Assembly: GCA_001796045.1 (NCBI GenBank)
Contig: MGLN01000184.1
Coordinates: forward strand, 1-5,608
Reading direction: 5' to 3'
Length of the DNA stretch: 5,608 nucleotides
DNA from: Caulobacterales bacterium RIFOXYB1_FULL_67_16
Lineage (GTDB): Bacteria > Pseudomonadota > Alphaproteobacteria > Caulobacterales > Caulobacteraceae
A program made the position numbers and the translations under genes. The notes below the pieces were generated by a model. The model ran no database searches. It saw only the letters and a program-made list of their open reading frames with translations, and was not told the origin of the DNA. Of the stretch, positions 1-5,601 are shown piece by piece. Each line of letters begins with the position of its first letter. The first letter of the stretch is position 1.

Positions 1-2
1 AG

Positions 3-455
3 AAGGACGTGATGATCACCAACGCCGGGGCGGCCATCTTCCAGATCATCCTGCTGGATCTGGTCTTCTCGATCGACTCCATCCTGACCGCCGTCGGCAT
101 GACCGAGCACCTGCCGATCATGGTGGTCGCGGTGCTGGCCGCCGTCACCGTCATGCTGCTGGCGGCCGACCCCCTGGCCAATTTCATCAACGACAACCCC
201 AGCGTCGTCATGCTGGCCTTGGGCTTCCTCCTGATGATCGGCATGGTGCTGATCGCCGACGGCTTCGGCTATCATGTGCCCAAGGGCTATATCTACGCCG
301 CCATGGCCTTCTCGGCCGGGGTGGAGGCCCTGAACATGCTGGGGCGCAGCTCCGCCACCAAGAAGGCCAAGGCCGAGGCCGCCCGCGCCGAAGCCGATCG
401 GGCCGAGGCCCGCGCCCGCAAGGCCGAGGCGGAAGCCGCCGCCGAGGGCGCCTGA
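3..455 (+). CDS. TerC-family integral membrane protein, 3' part only
   Basis: The reading frame is open from the window edge, so the true start lies upstream. The GTG at 9 and ATG at 12 are probably internal, because the sequence begins in the middle of a conserved TerC helix. The visible 150 residues contain the TerC signature FSIDSILTAVGM (22-33), a helix at about 37-56, another at 67-86, and the conserved end PKGYIYAAMAFSAGVEALNM (93-112). TerC/Alx-type proteins are inner-membrane proteins linked to tellurite resistance by name and, for studied members, to manganese export or homeostasis; the substrate here is unknown. After the last helix comes a roughly 30-residue tail (120-150) made almost only of Ala, Glu, Lys and Arg, which should be a cytoplasmic charged helix or coiled coil. 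The next gene starts 3 bases after the TGA, so the two are probably one operon. Family assignment is secure; the function within the family is not. Confidence 0.9.
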   Translation, partial: KDVMITNAGAAIFQIILLDLVFSIDSILTAVGMTEHLPIMVVAVLAAVTVMLLAADPLANFINDNPSVVMLALGFLLMIGMVLIADGFGYHVPKGYIYAAMAFSAGVEALNMLGRSSATKKAKAEAARAEADRAEARARKAEAEAAAEGA

Positions 456-458
456 GCC

Positions 459-1232
459 GTGTCGCGCGCCTACCTGAAGCTGGCCGGCCTGCTCTCGGGC
501 CTGCTGCTGGCGGCGGGCGCGACCCTGCCCGTGCGGGCGGAGGTTCCGGTTCAGGCCTATGAGGTCGTACGCGCCTATCCGCACGACCGCACCGCCTTCA
601 CCGAGGGCCTCTTCTTCCACGAGGGCGTCCTCTACGAGAGCACAGGCCTCTATCCGTCGTCGGTGCGCCAGGTGCGGTTGGAGGACGGCGAAATCCTGCG
701 CCGTCACGACCTGCCCACCGTCTATTTCGGCGAGGGCTTGGCCGCCCTGAACGGCAAGCTCTACAATCTGACCTGGCGCAACCACATCGGCTTCGTCTTC
801 AAGCTGGACGACTTCTCGCCCCTGGGCGGCTTTTCCTACTCGGGCGAGGGCTGGGGGCTGACCACCGACGGGCGGCGGCTGATCATGAGCGACGGCACCG
901 ACCAGCTGCGCTTCCTGGACCCCGACACCCTGGCCGAGACCGGCCGGGTCTCCGTGACCGCCGACGGCCGGCCTCTGGACCAGATCAACGAGCTGGAGTG
1001 GATCGACGGCGAGGTCTTCGCCAACCTCTGGCAGGACAACCGCATCGCCCGCATCGACCCTGAGACCGGGGTGGTGAAGGCCTTTATCGACCTGACGGAC
1101 CTGGTCCCCAAGGACGCCGGCCTGGACCCCAGGGACGACGTCCTGAACGGCATCGCCTGGGACGCCGGCGGCAAGCGGCTGTTCGTAACCGGCAAGCGCT
1201 GGCCGCAACTGTTCGAGATCCGGCTGCGCTGA
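459..1232 (+). CDS. Secreted glutaminyl-peptide cyclotransferase (plant-type beta-propeller)
   Basis: This 257-residue protein matches the glutamine cyclotransferase family (Pfam Glu_cyclase_2, papaya type). The family converts N-terminal Gln of peptides to pyroglutamate with release of ammonia, using a five-bladed beta-propeller. Family hallmarks seen in order are YPHDRTAFTEGL (40-51), with the conserved Glu at 49, GEGLA (91-95), LTW (104-106), EGWGL (130-134), SDGTDQL (144-150), NELEW (177-181), NGIAW (230-234) and TGKRWPQLFEI (244-254). A signal peptide is clear: basic n-region (R3, K7), hydrophobic core about 8-22, and a likely cleavage after V-R-A27. The protein should therefore act in the periplasm or outside the cell. 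The start is GTG at 459, chosen because it gives the complete signal peptide; no strong Shine-Dalgarno is seen, and with only 3 bases after the upstream stop, translation is probably coupled. Length is normal for bacterial members. The physiological substrate is unknown. Confidence 0.9.
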   Translation: MSRAYLKLAGLLSGLLLAAGATLPVRAEVPVQAYEVVRAYPHDRTAFTEGLFFHEGVLYESTGLYPSSVRQVRLEDGEILRRHDLPTVYFGEGLAALNGKLYNLTWRNHIGFVFKLDDFSPLGGFSYSGEGWGLTTDGRRLIMSDGTDQLRFLDPDTLAETGRVSVTADGRPLDQINELEWIDGEVFANLWQDNRIARIDPETGVVKAFIDLTDLVPKDAGLDPRDDVLNGIAWDAGGKRLFVTGKRWPQLFEIRLR

Positions 1233-1239
1233 GCTCATG

Positions 1240-1272
1240 AAAAAGGCCCGGACGCCTGCATGCGCCCGGGCC
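1240..1272 (-). terminator. Intrinsic terminator of katG
   Basis: The arms GGCCCGG (1245-1251) and CCGGGCC (1266-1272) pair perfectly. One A/C mismatch (1252/1265) follows, then three more pairs (1253-1255 with 1262-1264) around a six-base loop. Read on the minus strand, the hairpin is followed directly by five T residues (plus-strand A run, 1240-1244), the form expected of a Rho-independent terminator. It starts about 25 bases after the katG stop. The same hairpin could slow transcription from the convergent cyclotransferase operon, but on the plus strand it is followed by CCTTCGTC rather than a T run. Confidence 0.85.
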
Positions 1273-1296
1273 CCTTCGTCGCTCCAGAGCGGCTGA

Positions 1297-3567
1297 TCAG
1301 CCGCGCAGGTCGAACCGGTCCAGCTCCATGACCTTGGTCCAGGCCGCGACGAAGTCCTCGACGAACTTCTTCTGGGCGTCGGCGCCGGCGTAGACCTCGG
1401 CCAGGGCGCGCAGGACGGCGTTCGAACCGAACACCAGGTCCACGCGCGTCCCGGTCCAGCGCAGGGCGCCGGTCTGGCGGTCGCGACCTTCGAAGACGTC
1501 GCGCGCCGGGCTGGTCGGGGTCCACTTCACCCCCATGTCCAGCAGATTGACGAAGACGTCGTTGGTCAGGACGCCGGGCCGCTCGGTCAGCACCCCGTGG
1601 GTCGAGCCCCGCACATTGATGTTGATGGCGCGCAAGCCCCCGACCAGCACCGTCATCTCCGGCGCCGTCAGGGTCAGGCGCTGGGCCTGGTCGATCAGCA
1701 GAGCCTCGACCGGGACGCTGTAGCGGGCCTTCTGATAGTTGCGGAAGCCGTCGGCCACCGGCTCCAGATAGGCGAAGGACTCGACGTCCGTCTGGGCCTG
1801 GCTGGCGTCGGTCCGCCCTGGATTGAAGGGCACGGTCGTCTCATGACCGGCGGCCTTGGCCGCCGCCTCGACCCCGGCGTTTCCGGCCAGCACGATCAGG
1901 TCGGCCAAAGACACCTTCTTGCCGCCGATCTGGGCCTGGTTGAAGGCGAACTGAACCCCCTCAAGGGCCTTCAGGACCCGATCCAGCTGCTCGGGCTGAT
2001 TGACGTCCCAGTCCTTCTGCGGCGCCAGGCGGATGCGGGCGCCGTTGGCGCCGCCGCGCATGTCGCCGCCCCGGAAGGTCGAGGCCGAGGCCCAGGCGAC
2101 GCCGACCAGTTCGGACACGCTCAGACCCGTGGCCAGAATCTGCGCCTTCAGCGCGGCCGCGTCGGCGGCGTCGATCAGCGGATGGTCGACGGCCGGCACG
2201 GGGTCCTGCCAGACCAGCTCCTCCTTGGGGACTTCCGGCCCGATGTAGCGCGAGCGCGGGCCCAGATCGCGGTGGGTCAGCTTGAACCAGGCCCGGGCGA
2301 AGGCGTCGGCGAAGGCCTGGGGGTTGTTCAGGAAGCGGCGCGAGATCTTCTCGTATTCCGGGTCGAACCGCAGCGACAGGTCGGTGGTCAGCATGGTCGG
2401 CCGCCGCTTCTTGGACGGATCATGGGCGTCGGGAATGATCTCGCCGGCGTCCTTGGCCACCCATTGATGCGCGCCGGCCGGCGACTTCTCCAGCTCCCAT
2501 TCGAAGCCGAACAGGTTCTCGAAGAAGAAGTTGCTCCACTGGGCCGGGGTCTGGGTCCAGGTGACCTCCAGGCCGCTGGTGATGGCGTCGCCGGCCTTGC
2601 CGCTGCCGTAGCTGGAGGTCCAGCCCAACCCTTGCGCCTCCAGCTCGTCGGCCTCGGGCTCGGGGCCGACATGCTCGGCCGGCCCGGCGCCGTGGGTCTT
2701 GCCGAAGGTGTGGCCTCCGGCGATCAGGGCGACGGTCTCCTCGTCGTTCATCGCCATCCGGGCGAAGGTGTCGCGGATATCGCGCGCGGCGGCGATCGGA
2801 TCGGGATTGCCGTCCGGCCCTTCCGGGTTGACGTAGATCAGGCCCATCTGGACCGCCGCCAGCGGGTTCTCCAGATCGCGCGTATGCTGGACCCCGTCGG
2901 CCGTGTCGTCAGCGACCAGAACCGCCTCGTCGGCCGGCTTTTCGACGCCGTGCGAGCCGCGCGAATAGCGTTCGTCGCCGCCCAGCCAGGTGGTCTCGCG
3001 ACCCCAGTAGACGTCCTGATCCGGTTCCCAGGTGTCCTCGCGACCGCCGGAGAAGCCGAAGGTGCGGAAGCCCATGGTCTCCAGCGCCACATTGCCGGTC
3101 AGAATGAACAGGTCGGCCCAGGAGATGGCCTGGCCGTACTTCTGCTTGATCGGCCACAGCAAGCGGCGCGACTTGTCGATGTTGACGTTGTCCGGCCAGG
3201 AGTTCAGCGGGGCGAACCTCTGCTGGCCGCGGCCGCCGCCGCCCCGACCGTCGCCGACGCGATAGGTGCCGGCGCTGTGCCAGGCCATGCGGATGAACTG
3301 TGGCCCGTAATGGCCGAAGTCCGCCGGCCACCAGTCCTGGGAGTCCGTCATAAGGGCCCGCAGGTCGGCCTTCAGCGCCTCATAGTCCAGCTTGGCGAAG
3401 GCCTCGCGATAGTTGAACGTCTCGCCCAGGGGATTGGAGCGGGACGAATGCTGGTTCAGCAGATCCACGCGCAGCTGACCCGGCCACCAATCCCGGTTCT
3501 GGGTCCCGCCGCCGGCGACGGATTCGGTGGTCGCGCCTGAAAACGGGCACTTGGCTTCGGTGGTCAT
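1297..3567 (-). CDS. katG: Catalase-peroxidase KatG
   Basis: KatG is a bifunctional heme enzyme that dismutates H2O2 and oxidises small donors with peroxide. This one has 756 residues, close to the usual length for the family. The N-terminal domain has the distal triad R93, W96, H97 in FIRMAWHSAG; the proximal heme ligand H286 in GGHTFGKTHGAG; its partners W337 and D396; and the mobile arginine R433 in THRDLGPR. The Met-Tyr-Trp adduct residues are present as W96, Y245 (LIYVNPEG) and M271 (MAMND). S331 sits at the position of M. tuberculosis S315. The C-terminal half (about 435-756) is the degenerate second peroxidase domain, ending MELDRFDLRG. There is no signal peptide, so it is cytoplasmic. 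Residues about 203-230 form an acidic insertion in the loop before Y245, some 25 residues longer than the M. tuberculosis loop. The start at 3567 (MTTEAKCPFSG) is chosen for the typical KatG N-terminus and good RBS; the frame stays open to 3642, but the 25 extra residues do not look like KatG. It is divergent from oxyR, so OxyR control is likely. Confidence 0.98.
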   Translation of the reverse strand: MTTEAKCPFSGATTESVAGGGTQNRDWWPGQLRVDLLNQHSSRSNPLGETFNYREAFAKLDYEALKADLRALMTDSQDWWPADFGHYGPQFIRMAWHSAGTYRVGDGRGGGGRGQQRFAPLNSWPDNVNIDKSRRLLWPIKQKYGQAISWADLFILTGNVALETMGFRTFGFSGGREDTWEPDQDVYWGRETTWLGGDERYSRGSHGVEKPADEAVLVADDTADGVQHTRDLENPLAAVQMGLIYVNPEGPDGNPDPIAAARDIRDTFARMAMNDEETVALIAGGHTFGKTHGAGPAEHVGPEPEADELEAQGLGWTSSYGSGKAGDAITSGLEVTWTQTPAQWSNFFFENLFGFEWELEKSPAGAHQWVAKDAGEIIPDAHDPSKKRRPTMLTTDLSLRFDPEYEKISRRFLNNPQAFADAFARAWFKLTHRDLGPRSRYIGPEVPKEELVWQDPVPAVDHPLIDAADAAALKAQILATGLSVSELVGVAWASASTFRGGDMRGGANGARIRLAPQKDWDVNQPEQLDRVLKALEGVQFAFNQAQIGGKKVSLADLIVLAGNAGVEAAAKAAGHETTVPFNPGRTDASQAQTDVESFAYLEPVADGFRNYQKARYSVPVEALLIDQAQRLTLTAPEMTVLVGGLRAININVRGSTHGVLTERPGVLTNDVFVNLLDMGVKWTPTSPARDVFEGRDRQTGALRWTGTRVDLVFGSNAVLRALAEVYAGADAQKKFVEDFVAAWTKVMELDRFDLRG

Positions 3568-3573
3568 GGCGAT

Positions 3574-3580
3574 CTTCCCT
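3574..3580 (-). promoter_or_regulatory. Ribosome binding site of katG
   Basis: On the minus strand AGGGAAG lies six bases before the ATG at 3567. It supports that start over upstream in-frame starts near 3642, which would add 25 residues absent from typical KatG proteins. Confidence 0.7.
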
Positions 3581-3650
3581 GTGATGGCGCAAGGCGGCGG
3601 GCCGTTGCGAAAGCCCTGCCGTCGATGGGGACATCCAAACACGGCTCAGC

Positions 3651-3692
3651 TTCATAAGGCCAATCGATTATCTTTGCATTCTTCATAGGCCA
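3651..3692 (+). repeat. Imperfect direct repeat TTCATA(A)GGCCA in the katG/oxyR control region
   Basis: TTCATAAGGCCA (3651-3662) recurs as TTCATAGGCCA (3682-3692), differing by one inserted A, with starts 31 bp apart. The second copy forms the left arm of the perfect OxyR-like dyad. The first leads into ATAA-N7-CGAT (3654-3668), which matches six of the eight fixed bases of ATAG-N7-CTAT. The first copy may be a weaker second half-site for the OxyR tetramer, three helical turns from the first instead of the usual two. Confidence 0.5.
3660..3672 (-). promoter_or_regulatory. Candidate -10 region of the katG promoter
   Basis: On the minus strand GATAAT (plus-strand 3667-3672) matches five of six bases of TATAAT. 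It would place the katG transcript start near 3660 with a leader of about 93 bases. No good -35 hexamer lies 16-18 bases upstream; that stretch is instead occupied by the 3685-3699 dyad. A promoter with a poor -35 covered by an activator site is typical of OxyR-activated genes. This is an inference from motif spacing only. Confidence 0.4.
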
Positions 3693-3702
3693 GGCCTATT
3701 TG
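3674..3702 (+). promoter_or_regulatory. Tentative oxyR promoter giving a leaderless transcript
   Basis: TTGCAT (3674-3679) and TATTTG (3697-3702) are 17 bases apart, and each matches only three of six consensus bases. If used, transcription would begin at about 3709, exactly at the oxyR ATG, which would agree with the absence of a Shine-Dalgarno there. The OxyR dyad would cover the spacer and touch the -10, as expected for autorepression. The match is weak, so this is a suggestion only. Confidence 0.25.
3685..3699. promoter_or_regulatory. Probable OxyR operator (perfect 15-bp dyad)
   Basis: ATAGGCCAGGCCTAT is a perfect inverted repeat with seven-base arms around a single central A. It fits the core of the OxyR half-site, ATAG-N7-CTAT, and contains a LysR-type T-N11-A. 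It sits between the divergent katG and oxyR genes, about where the katG -35 would be and only nine bases before the oxyR ATG. One site could therefore activate katG and repress oxyR. Its location between an OxyR gene and its classical target makes the call strong, though binding is inferred. A second tetranucleotide pair at the classical spacing (7 bp further) is not well conserved: ATCG at 3663 and TTGC at 3674. Confidence 0.75.
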
Positions 3703-3708
3703 GCGCCC

Positions 3709-4608
3709 ATGCTCCCCACGTTGCGTCAACTCCAGTATCTCAAGCTTCTCGCCGAACACGGCAGCTTCTCCCGCGCCGCCGAGGCCGCCCACGTCAGCCA
3801 GCCCGCGCTCAGCGCCGGGGTTCAGGAGCTGGAGCGGATCCTGGGCGCCCCTGTGGTCGAGCGGGCGCGCGGCGCCGTCATCATGACCGCCGTCGGCGCC
3901 GAGGCCGTGCGCCGCGCCGAGGACGTCCTGGCCAGGACCGAGGATCTGGTCGAGGCGGCCAAGAACGCCGGACGGCTGCTGTCGGGCCGGTTCCGCCTGG
4001 GCGTCATCCCGACCGTGGCCCCCTTCCTGCTCCCCGCCAAATTACCGTCGCTGAAGACCGCCTATCCGAACCTGAAGCTGTTCATCCGCGAGGATCTGAC
4101 GCCCCGCCTGATCGCCGCCCTGAAGGCGGGCCAGATCGACGCCGCCGTCATCGCCCTGCCCTATGAGGCGCCGGGGGTCGAACACGCCCGGATCGGCGAC
4201 GACGAAATCCTGGCCGCCGCTCCGGCCGACCACGCCCTGGCCGCCCCCGGCCCGATCCGGCCGGGCTCGCTGCAGGCCCAGGACCTGATCCTGCTGGAAG
4301 ACGGCCACTGCCTGCGCGACCACGCCCTGGCGGCCTTGGACATAGAGGCGCCGCGCGGCGACGACGTCTTCGCCGCCACCAGCCTGCACACCCTGATCCA
4401 GATGGTCGGCTCAGGGCTCGGCGTCTCCTTCCTGCCCAAGATGGCGGTCCAGGCGGGCTTAGCCGACACCCCCTCCGTCGTGATCCGTCCCTTCGAGAAC
4501 CAGGCCGACGGCGCCCCGCCCCACCGCGAAATCGTTGTCGCCTGGCGCTCCGGCTCCAGCCGCGCGGCGGAGGCCCGGTTGCTGGCCGAAGCGCTGAAGC
4601 TGGATTGA
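3709..4608 (+). CDS. oxyR: LysR-type peroxide sensor OxyR with a single cysteine
   Basis: OxyR is a cytoplasmic transcription factor that senses H2O2 and activates antioxidant genes such as katG. The 299-residue protein has a winged helix-turn-helix at about 4-60 (SFSRAAEAAHVSQPALSAGVQ region) and a LysR substrate domain from about 90. OxyR-specific features are PTVAPFLLP with T102 (E. coli T100), T131 (E. coli T129), LLEDGHCLRD with H200 and C201 (E. coli H198, C199), ATSLHTLIQMVGSGLG and a late AWRSGS. The resolving cysteine (E. coli C208) is replaced by L210, codon TTG at 4336-4338, and there is no other Cys in the protein. A normal intramolecular disulfide is thus impossible. The ATG at 3709 (MLPTLRQLQYL) is preferred; an in-frame TTG at 3700 would add only Met-Ala-Pro. 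Neither has a clear RBS. The gene is divergent from katG, and panE follows after 10 bases. Family and katG linkage make the identity secure; the redox mechanism is open. Confidence 0.93.
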   Translation: MLPTLRQLQYLKLLAEHGSFSRAAEAAHVSQPALSAGVQELERILGAPVVERARGAVIMTAVGAEAVRRAEDVLARTEDLVEAAKNAGRLLSGRFRLGVIPTVAPFLLPAKLPSLKTAYPNLKLFIREDLTPRLIAALKAGQIDAAVIALPYEAPGVEHARIGDDEILAAAPADHALAAPGPIRPGSLQAQDLILLEDGHCLRDHALAALDIEAPRGDDVFAATSLHTLIQMVGSGLGVSFLPKMAVQAGLADTPSVVIRPFENQADGAPPHREIVVAWRSGSSRAAEARLLAEALKLD

Positions 4609-4611
4609 GGA
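4607..4611 (+). promoter_or_regulatory. Ribosome binding site of the PanE-family gene, overlapping the oxyR stop
   Basis: GAGGA shares two bases with the oxyR TGA (4606-4608) and lies seven bases before the ATG at 4619. It fixes that start and suggests that translation of the two genes is coupled. Confidence 0.7.
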
Positions 4612-4618
4612 TCGCAGA

Positions 4619-5503
4619 ATGACGGACGGGAAGCTCAGGATCGCCGTGGTCGGCCCCGGCGCCGTCGGCGGCACGGTCGCGGCCTGGCTGGCGCAGCGGG
4701 CGGACATCGACGTCCTGGTCTGCGCCCGCACGCCGTTTACGGACCTGGAGATCGACACCCCCGGCGGGCGGATCGGCGCCACGCCGAGGATCGCGACCCG
4801 CCCGGACGATCTGACACCCGTCGACTGGGCGATCGTGGCCACCAAGACCTATGACACCGCCTCGACCCTGACTTGGCTAGAGGGGTTGGTCGGCCCTGAA
4901 ACGCGGGTGGCCATTCTCCGCAACGGGGTCGAACACCTGGCCCCGTTCGCCGACCGCGTCCCCGTCGACCGACTCGTCCCCGCCGTGGTGGACATACCGG
5001 CCGAACGCCGGGCGCCCGGCCGAATCCTTCAGAGGCGCGACGGCTGGATCAAGATTCGAGACGGCGAAGCAGGCGCGGCCTTCGCCGCCCTGTTCGCCCA
5101 TACGCCGATCCGCGCCGAGACCACGCCCGACTTTCGCTCCGAGGCCTGGAAGAAGCTGGCGCTGAACTGCGCCGGAGCCGTCAACGCCCTGATCCTCAAG
5201 CCCTCGGAGATCGCCCATCACGAGGGCGCCGCCTCCGTCATGCGCGCCCTGGTCGCCGAATGCGTCGCCGTGGGTCGGGCGGAAGGCGCCGTCCTGCCCG
5301 ACGATCTGCCGGACCAGGTGATCGCCGGCTATCGCGCCGCCGCCCCGGACGGGATCAACTCGCTCCACGCCGACCGCGCCGCCGGCCGCCCCATGGAGCT
5401 GGACGCCCGCAACGGCGTCATCGTCCGGCTGGGCGCCCGTTACGGCGTCCCGACCCCGGCCAACGCCCTGATCGTGGCCCTGCTGACCGCGGCGGCGCTG
5501 TAA
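4619..5503 (+). CDS. panE: 2-dehydropantoate 2-reductase family protein (PanE/ApbA)
   Basis: The family reduces ketopantoate to pantoate with NADPH, a step in pantothenate and coenzyme A synthesis in the cytoplasm. The 294 residues are of typical length. The N-terminal Rossmann fold starts with VVGPGAVGG (10-18), giving GxGxxG at G12, G14 and G17. ATK with K76 and RNGVEH with N102 match the conserved Lys and Asn near the active site (E. coli K72, N98). The C-terminal helical domain has WKKLALNCAGAVNAL (177-191), where K179 is the catalytic lysine (E. coli K176) and N183 its neighbour. RPMELDARNG (257-266) carries E260 (E. coli E256), followed by YGVPTPAN. All key residues are present. The gene follows oxyR with a 10-base gap and a stop-overlapping RBS, so it probably shares the oxyR transcript. 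The superfamily contains paralogues of unknown substrate, so the exact reaction is less certain than the family. Confidence 0.85.
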   Translation: MTDGKLRIAVVGPGAVGGTVAAWLAQRADIDVLVCARTPFTDLEIDTPGGRIGATPRIATRPDDLTPVDWAIVATKTYDTASTLTWLEGLVGPETRVAILRNGVEHLAPFADRVPVDRLVPAVVDIPAERRAPGRILQRRDGWIKIRDGEAGAAFAALFAHTPIRAETTPDFRSEAWKKLALNCAGAVNALILKPSEIAHHEGAASVMRALVAECVAVGRAEGAVLPDDLPDQVIAGYRAAAPDGINSLHADRAAGRPMELDARNGVIVRLGARYGVPTPANALIVALLTAAAL

Positions 5504-5524
5504 GTTCGGTCGGAGCTTACGGCG
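5496..5524 (+). terminator. Strong stem-loop overlapping the panE stop codon, possible terminator
   Basis: Bases 5496-5507 pair with 5513-5524 to give a 12-bp stem with two G-T wobbles and a five-base GGTCG loop. The TAA stop (5501-5503) lies inside the 5' arm. No T run follows (AATTCACC), so it is not a classical intrinsic terminator. It may act with Rho or protect the 3' end of the oxyR-panE transcript. Confidence 0.45.
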
Positions 5525-5526
5525 AA

Positions 5527-5577
5527 TTCACCTACATAAACCAATGTTCACTGGAGGGGCGGCGGCGACCCGTTCAC
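5527..5577 (+). repeat. Three TTCAC direct repeats upstream of the next gene
   Basis: TTCAC occurs at 5527-5531, 5547-5551 and 5573-5577; the last two are extended to GTTCAC. Starts are 20 and 26 bp apart. They lie in the roughly 100-bp gap before the next start codon and could be regulator sites, but five-base repeats can arise by chance. TACATAAA (5533-5540) is the only AT-rich patch that could serve as a -10; no convincing -35 goes with it. Confidence 0.25.
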
Positions 5578-5587
5578 AGACGGCGGC

Positions 5588-5594
5588 GAGGGAG
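5588..5594 (+). promoter_or_regulatory. Ribosome binding site of the next gene
   Basis: GAGGGAG lies seven bases before the ATG at 5602. It is only one base from another in-frame ATG at 5596, so it supports 5602 as the start. Confidence 0.55.
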
Positions 5595-5601
5595 AATGCC
5601 G

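Noticed and set aside
1235..1525. Minus-strand 96-codon frame overlapping the katG 3' end and the terminator
   Set aside because: It is Arg/Gly/Pro-rich shadow translation of katG in another frame and runs through the terminator hairpin.
1597..3540. A 647-codon open frame on the plus strand, antisense to katG
   Set aside because: It is the codon-bias shadow of katG in GC-rich DNA. The translation is low-complexity Gly/Leu/Val/Arg-rich with no recognisable domain, and katG is certain.
3568..3642. N-terminal extension of KatG by 25 residues from an upstream ATG
   Set aside because: The extension does not resemble KatG, there is a good RBS before 3567, and it would run through the likely leader.
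3700..3708. TTG start for oxyR adding Met-Ala-Pro
   Set aside because: It is a rare start with no RBS, placed directly against the operator dyad. The ATG at 3709 gives the usual start just before LRQLQYL.
4877..5368. Minus-strand 163-codon frame antisense to panE, and similar ones antisense to oxyR (3822-4040, 4042-4389, 4161-4469)
   Set aside because: These are shadows of well-supported genes in GC-rich sequence. They have no domain and no RBS evidence.
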